Origin: Deltaproteobacteria bacterium
Lineage (GTDB): Bacteria; Desulfobacterota; Syntrophia; Syntrophales; UBA2185
Assembly: GCA_026388495.1 (NCBI GenBank)
Contig: JAPLJQ010000251.1
Span: forward strand, 1-7,998
Direction: 5' to 3'
Length of the DNA stretch: 7,998 bases
A program made the translations under genes and the position numbers. Below the pieces are notes generated by a model. It was given only the letters and a program-made list of their open reading frames with translations. It made no database searches and had not been told where the DNA came from. Shown piece after piece: positions 5,723-7,998 of the stretch. How positions within the stretch are numbered: the first letter of the stretch is position 1; each line of letters starts with the position of its first letter.

Positions 5723-7426
5723 TCATGCGGCCGCACGCTCCTTGCTGAGAATCATTTCCGTCAGAGCCGCCCCCGGTCTGACCATGGGATAAACGCCTTC
5801 TTCCGGTTCAATATGAAAATCCATCACGACCACCCCCGGGGTGTCGAGTCCTTGCCGTAAGACGGATTCAACCTCTTCGGGACGGGTTGCCCTGAGTCCC
5901 ACGGCGCCGTAAGCTTCGGCAAGCTTCACAAAATCCGGAACATCGGCGATATCGCTATGGGAATAGCGTTTCTCATAGAACATTTCCTGCCACTGGCGAA
6001 CCATGCCCAAAAAGCCGTTGTTCAGAATGACCACCTTGACCGGGAGATTGTAATTGACGGCTGTTGCCAGCTCCTGAATATTCATCTGGATGCTTCCGTC
6101 ACCGGCGATATCCACGACAATCCTGTCGGGGCTTGCAACCTGCGCTCCGATGGCTGCGGGGAATCCGAATCCCATGGTGCCGAGGCCGCCTGATGAAATG
6201 AATGAATTGGGATAGTCGAAATGATAAAATTGCGCGGCCCACATCTGATTCTGACCCACTTCCGTCGATATGATCGCATTGCCGCCCGTGAGGCGATGCA
6301 GTGTTTCAACAACGTACTGAGGCTTGATTTTCTCGCTTCGGCAGTACGTTAATGGGGCATGTTTTTTCCACAGATCAATCTGGTTCAACCACCCCTGCGT
6401 CTGTGCCATGGAAAATCCATTTTCAGAGACGCTCTGATTCAGGTATTCCAGTATGGGTTTGCAGTCGCCCACGATCGATACGTGAGACTTGACGAATTTG
6501 TCGATGGATGCCGGGTCGATGTCGATGTGAATGACCCTGGCGTGGGGAGCAAAAGCATCCAGCTTCGAAGTAACCCGGTCGTCAAACCGGACGCCGATGG
6601 CGATCATGAGGTCGCAGTGGCTGATGGCCATGTTGGCGTAGTATGTACCGTGCATTCCCGGCATGCCGAGCCAGAGGGGATCGGAAGCGGGAAAACCGCC
6701 GAGCCCCATCAAGGTCGACGTTACGGGGATATTGAGTTTTTTTGCAAAGGTTCTGAACTCATTCGATGCGTTTCCAAGAAGCACACCGCCCCCCGAAATA
6801 ATAAGGGGTCTTTCGGCTTTTCCGAGCATGTCGATGGCTGCCATACACTGTTCCGGGATAGAGGTGTGTTTGTTGTTATTGTTATTTGATATAGTTAGAC
6901 TCCAGGATATGTCATTTTCGTCGATGACGTCCCGAATGACGTCCTTCGGAAGGTCAACAAGGACCGGTCCGGGGCGCCCCGATCGGGCAATGTGAAAGGC
7001 CTCTCTCACGGTTCGTCCGAGATCTTCAATTCGCCTGACGAGCACATTGTGTTTGGTACACGGGCGCGTAATGCCGGTGATGTCCACTTCCTGGAAGGCA
7101 TCGCCACCGATCATCGATGTCGCTACCTGGCCGGTAAGGATGACAACGGGAATGGAATCCATGTAAGCGTTGGCGATACCGGTAACGGTATTGGTGGCGC
7201 CGGGTCCTGATGTCACCAGGCAGACCCCGACCTTACCGGATGCCCGGGCGTATCCGTCGGCTGCGTGTATGGCGCCCTGCTCGTGCCGTACCAGAATGTG
7301 TCTGATATCGCGCCTGAACAGTTCGTCGAAAATATCAAGCACGGCGCCACCCGGAAACCCGAAGATGGTATCGACATTTTCCTGTTGCAACGCATTGAAC
7401 AGAACCTGCGCTCCTGTAAGTTTCAC
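5723..7426 (-). CDS. ilvB: Acetolactate (acetohydroxyacid) synthase large catalytic subunit
   Basis: IlvB joins two pyruvates to 2-acetolactate, or pyruvate and 2-ketobutyrate to 2-aceto-2-hydroxybutyrate, using thiamine diphosphate, Mg2+ and FAD. At 567 residues it has normal length. The Pyr domain (about 1-170) shows FGFPGGAVLDIFDEL (22-36), catalytic Glu49 in VRHEQGA and TSGPGATNT (72-80). The central FAD-binding-like domain is about 190-335. The PP domain (about 370-550) has the ThDP motif GDGS (442-445) through LNNGFLGMVRQW (468-479). The Pyr-central linker carries five consecutive Asn (181-185), encoded by an AT-rich AAT/AAC run, which is unusual. The start is GTG at 7426, supported by AGGAGG (7440-7435) eight bases upstream. 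Expression is controlled by the attenuator directly in front. Confidence 0.97.
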   Translation of the reverse strand: MKLTGAQVLFNALQQENVDTIFGFPGGAVLDIFDELFRRDIRHILVRHEQGAIHAADGYARASGKVGVCLVTSGPGATNTVTGIANAYMDSIPVVILTGQVATSMIGGDAFQEVDITGITRPCTKHNVLVRRIEDLGRTVREAFHIARSGRPGPVLVDLPKDVIRDVIDENDISWSLTISNNNNNKHTSIPEQCMAAIDMLGKAERPLIISGGGVLLGNASNEFRTFAKKLNIPVTSTLMGLGGFPASDPLWLGMPGMHGTYYANMAISHCDLMIAIGVRFDDRVTSKLDAFAPHARVIHIDIDPASIDKFVKSHVSIVGDCKPILEYLNQSVSENGFSMAQTQGWLNQIDLWKKHAPLTYCRSEKIKPQYVVETLHRLTGGNAIISTEVGQNQMWAAQFYHFDYPNSFISSGGLGTMGFGFPAAIGAQVASPDRIVVDIAGDGSIQMNIQELATAVNYNLPVKVVILNNGFLGMVRQWQEMFYEKRYSHSDIADVPDFVKLAEAYGAVGLRATRPEEVESVLRQGLDTPGVVVMDFHIEPEEGVYPMVRPGAALTEMILSKERAAA

Positions 7427-7466
7427 CTTTCAATCCTCCTGTTTTATAAAAAAAGTTTCTCCAAAT

Positions 7467-7501
7467 AAAAAAGCCGTTACCAGGGGCTGGTAACGGCTTT
7501 T
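7467..7501 (-). terminator. Attenuator terminator (3:4 hairpin) before ilvB
   Basis: On the minus strand AAAAGCCGTTACCAG (7501-7487) and CTGGTAACGGCTTTT are perfect complements around a CCC loop, followed by a six-T run that ends at 7467. It is a textbook intrinsic terminator placed between the leader peptide and ilvB, 40 bases before the ilvB GTG. Confidence 0.93.
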
Positions 7502-7584
7502 AAGTACTTCATATGCTATGCTCAAACCATCACCCGGCTCCCATGCGGAAGGGAATAATTATCCCGATGATAATGGCGATGGTT
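7487..7584 (-). promoter_or_regulatory. Alternative pairings of the ilvB attenuator (protector 1:2 and antiterminator 2:3)
   Basis: Segment 1 AACCATCGCC (7584-7575, inside the leader) can pair with segment 2 GGTGATGGTT (7534-7525) over ten bases with one G-U. Segment 2, as GGTGATGGTTT (7534-7524), can instead pair with segment 3 AAGCCGTTACC (7499-7489) over eleven bases with three G-U. That pairing blocks the terminator. Segment 2 contains the leader stop codon, and the Ile codons 14-20 lie in the loop between segments 1 and 2. A ribosome stalled at Ile codons would cover segment 1 and free segment 2, giving readthrough. A ribosome reaching the stop would cover segment 2, giving termination. 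Confidence 0.85.
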
Positions 7585-7613
7585 ACATTCTTTACGGCGC
7601 TTACGGTGTTCAT
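7530..7613 (-). CDS. ilvB operon leader peptide (27 residues, Ile/Val-rich)
   Basis: ATG at 7613 to TGA at 7532-7530 encodes 27 residues containing VTIAIIIGIIIPFRMGAG at the end. Seven Ile codons (12, 14, 15, 16, 18, 19, 20) and three Val codons (4, 7, 10, all GTA) are present, and no Leu codon. It needs no function as a protein: its translation is the sensor of charged tRNA-Ile and tRNA-Val. The end IIIP...GAG resembles the end of the E. coli ilvG leader (IIIPPCGAALG), from memory. AGAGAGG (7630-7624) lies ten bases before the ATG. The predicted transcript start near 7636 leaves a short 5' leader, as in classical attenuators. Confidence 0.9.
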   Translation of the reverse strand: MNTVSAVKNVTIAIIIGIIIPFRMGAG

Positions 7614-7642
7614 CCCACTGAATCCTCTCTAAAAGAAAGTGA

Positions 7643-7671
7643 TCAATAACAGGCCTGATCGCCATTGTCAA
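7643..7671 (-). promoter_or_regulatory. Promoter of the ilvBNCD operon
   Basis: TTGACA (7671-7666) is followed after 17 bases by TATTGA (7648-7643), with TG one base upstream of the -10 (extended -10 TGTTATTGA). Transcription would begin near 7636, 23 bases before the leader ATG; a terminated transcript would be about 170 nt. Confidence 0.7.
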
Positions 7672-7680
7672 GCATAATTT

Positions 7681-7707
7681 ATAAAATTTCTCATTGAGAA
7701 ATTTTAT
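7681..7707. repeat. AT-rich inverted repeat across the stop codon of the upstream ilvN-type gene
   Basis: ATAAAATTTCTC (7681-7692) and GAGAAATTTTAT (7696-7707) are perfect 12-base complements with a 3-base spacer. The TGA of the upstream gene (7693-7691) lies in the centre, and the ilvB -35 box is ten bases away. As RNA it could end or protect the upstream transcript, though no U-tract follows. As DNA it could bind a dimeric regulator. Confidence 0.6.
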
Positions 7708-7998
7708 TTGATAAATGCCGCAGCAGGGCAATGGAGCCTGTTCTATTCATTTCCTGAACGCCAAAGGGTTGAAAATATTTCAAAACCGCCGCTGTCTCAT
7801 CCTGCAGTCCGGTTATTTCGAGGACGTAATAATCGGGAGACATGGTCACGATTCTGCAGCCGAACATTTCAATGGCCCTCAAGATGTCGGAATGATTTTC
7901 CTGTTTCATGACAGGAACGCCGATCAACATCATTTCTCTCTGAATGTATGACGGTCCCGTGAGATCGGAAACTTCCACAACATCCACCAGTTTTTCCA
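7691..7998 (-). CDS. Second acetolactate synthase small subunit (5' truncated by window edge)
   Basis: The frame is open from the right window edge to TGA at 7693-7691, giving 101 full codons. It begins EKLVDVVEVSDLTG, matching the end of the ACT domain of IlvN/IlvH. It continues with IQREMMLIGVPV and FGCRIVTMSPDYYVLEITG, and ends EMNRTGSIALLRH, the C-terminal domain of the same family. The N-terminal ACT domain lies outside the window. It is clearly a diverged paralogue of the IlvN at 5050-5538, not a copy. A GTG at 7987 opens the part visible here, but it is internal to the family alignment and not a start. A further large subunit gene may lie upstream, out of view. Transcription appears separate from ilvB because a promoter and attenuator follow. 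Confidence 0.88.
   Translation of the reverse strand, partial: EKLVDVVEVSDLTGPSYIQREMMLIGVPVMKQENHSDILRAIEMFGCRIVTMSPDYYVLEITGLQDETAAVLKYFQPFGVQEMNRTGSIALLRHLSNKISQ

Noticed and set aside
5554..5736. 60-residue open frame between ilvN and ilvB containing CHSGLDPESR
   Set aside because: It is the familiar false translation of a REP-like palindromic repeat, overlaps the ilvB 3' end, and has no ribosome binding site.
7522..7731. 69-residue minus-strand frame across the leader region
   Set aside because: It runs through the ilvB promoter and the attenuator in a different frame from the Ile/Val leader peptide, which explains the region far better.

Overview
The window carries a branched-chain amino acid (isoleucine/valine) biosynthesis operon, read entirely on the minus strand, so transcription runs from high to low coordinates. 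The order is: the 3' end of one acetolactate synthase small subunit gene (cut by the right edge), a promoter, an isoleucine/valine-rich leader peptide with a complete transcription attenuator, then ilvB, ilvN, ilvC and ilvD. Beyond ilvD lie terminator-like hairpins, then a separately promoted gene for an exported protein of unknown function, then a roughly 570-base AT-rich gap. At the extreme left is the 3' end of a plus-strand gene.

The four complete ilv genes cover three consecutive steps shared by isoleucine and valine synthesis: acetolactate/acetohydroxybutyrate formation (IlvB catalytic plus IlvN regulatory subunit), isomeroreduction (IlvC) and dehydration (IlvD). The most informative regulatory element is at 7467-7613. 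A 27-residue leader peptide has seven Ile codons and three Val codons. It is followed by three mutually exclusive pairings (protector 1:2, antiterminator 2:3, terminator 3:4) that can be read directly from the sequence. Supply of charged tRNA-Ile/Val therefore most likely sets readthrough into ilvBNCD.

Several enzyme details stand out. IlvC has an acidic cofactor loop (Glu60, Asp62) without the usual Arg/Ser phosphate contacts, which suggests NADH use. IlvN has Asp at the place of a glycine in the valine-binding loop. A second, diverged IlvN-type subunit is encoded just upstream. IlvD has the PGH form of the first cluster motif, as in oxygen-sensitive enzymes.

The organism is probably a Gram-negative anaerobe. 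The Bacteroidetes-like IlvC, the IlvD type and the dispersed REP-like repeats (TGTCATTCCGG/CTGGATTCCGG family) fit a deltaproteobacterium (Desulfobacterota), but this is an inference from memory of such sequences, not a search. I see no mobile element, CRISPR array, tRNA or rRNA. The left-hand gap has inverted repeats that no gene explains.
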